From Stromatinia cepivora (Eukaryota; Ascomycota; Leotiomycetes; Helotiales; Sclerotiniaceae): 64,000 nucleotides of DNA. Below the pieces are notes generated by a model, which saw nothing but the letters and a program-made list of their open reading frames with translations, searched no databases and had not been told where the DNA came from. Numbering within the stretch: position 1 is the first letter of the stretch; every line of letters starts with the position of its first letter. The stretch lies in NCBI GenBank assembly GCA_014898415.1, contig RCTD01000020.1, positions 992,001 through 1,056,000 on the forward strand, read 5' to 3'. This document shows positions 63,533 to 64,000 of this stretch, piece after piece. Both the position numbers and the translations under genes were made by a program.

Positions 63533-64000
63533 TGTCGGGATAACTGTATACGGGGAAGTGAAGCTTATCAACGAACGTATAGAATTCTTTGTTAATACGT
63601 TTTGATTTGCTTAAAGAGCTAGAATCTATAGAAGATGAAGAATTATATAATGATATATATCGAGATACTAATGCGAGTATTAATGGATATATAATCCTTA
63701 TTATCCTTATTATATATATGATCATATTCTGATATTAATAATTTCTTTTAAAATCGAAGTATTATATACTTTAGGAATATATATGTCTAGTAAATAAATA
63801 TTCTTTTCAATTCTAATTCTTGTTTTTATTTTTTTGTTTAAATTAATCTATATATAAAATGATTATATATTCAATGAACTGAATATATATCTATAATAGC
63901 TTTTGTTTTATAGTCGTTTTTTGATTTTTGTATTTATATTATTTTCTTTTTATTATATTTTGATCTCTTTATTTATTCTATAATCTTGATCTTGATTGTA
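63533..64000 (-). mobile_element. Copia-2 3' end, minus strand, runs off the window
   Basis: The LTR is 63533-63734 (202 bp, outer end TGTCGGGATAACTGTATACG intact). The sequence from 63735 to 64000 matches, in reverse complement, the Copia-2 interior just upstream of its 3' LTR (about 54080-54324). This is therefore the 3' part of a second Copia-2 element whose body lies beyond the right edge. Confidence 0.88.

Overview
The window looks like a piece of a filamentous ascomycete (Pezizomycotina) chromosome. Three things point there: short-intron genes (about 45 to 180 nt introns, GT..AG), fungal-specific families (an RTA1-type membrane protein, a Zn2Cys6 regulator and an 821-residue sterol-glucosyltransferase-like protein), and a sharp split between gene-bearing DNA of normal base composition and very AT-rich DNA. 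The AT-rich DNA consists of retrotransposons and DNA transposons ruined by C-to-T changes that turn CAA/CAG and TGG codons into stops, which is the signature of repeat-induced point mutation (RIP). The species cannot be fixed from this sequence. No rRNA, tRNA or CRISPR was seen.

Layout. 1-330 is a scrap of normal DNA. 330-3470 is AT-rich, with a decayed Fot1-like fragment and one fresh solo LTR. About 3470-15985 is the gene island: a possible pseudogene (3546-3812, +), an unknown gene split by a 529-bp transposable element (4207-6235, -), a ten-exon UDP-glucosyltransferase (6429-9481, -), a promoter interval holding two MITE-like elements, an RTA1-family gene (12319-13508, +) and a Zn2Cys6 transcription factor (14257-15599, -). 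From about 15985 to the end is a nested transposon graveyard.

The graveyard can be resolved precisely from LTRs and target-site duplications (TSDs). Copia-1 has three full copies with 166-bp LTRs and 5-bp TSDs (17695-24867, 29557-35034, 55998-61475). Copia-2 has one full copy (47258-54567, TSD AAATA), a solo LTR (2414-2628) and a partial minus-strand copy at the right edge. Copia-3 lies on the minus strand and is probably bounded by LTRs at 27829 and 43852. There is also a Gypsy fragment (43853-46020, -), a Tc1/mariner element (18867-20245), a Fot1/pogo element (40921-42746), three copies of a 529-bp repeat with no canonical LTR ends, and several short solo LTRs.

Biology. The three intact genes share a possible lipid/sterol theme (sterol glucosylation, RTA1-type lipid transport or tolerance, and a regulator that resembles sterol-uptake-control factors), but co-regulation is only inferred. 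The most unusual signals are in the repeats. Mutation is concentrated in element interiors and spares roughly the outer 80-100 bp of each element. Solo LTRs under about 350 bp escaped mutation altogether. A CACGTG core recurs in the LTRs of otherwise unrelated families. A 529-bp family inserts beside 5-bp duplications that all begin with GA.
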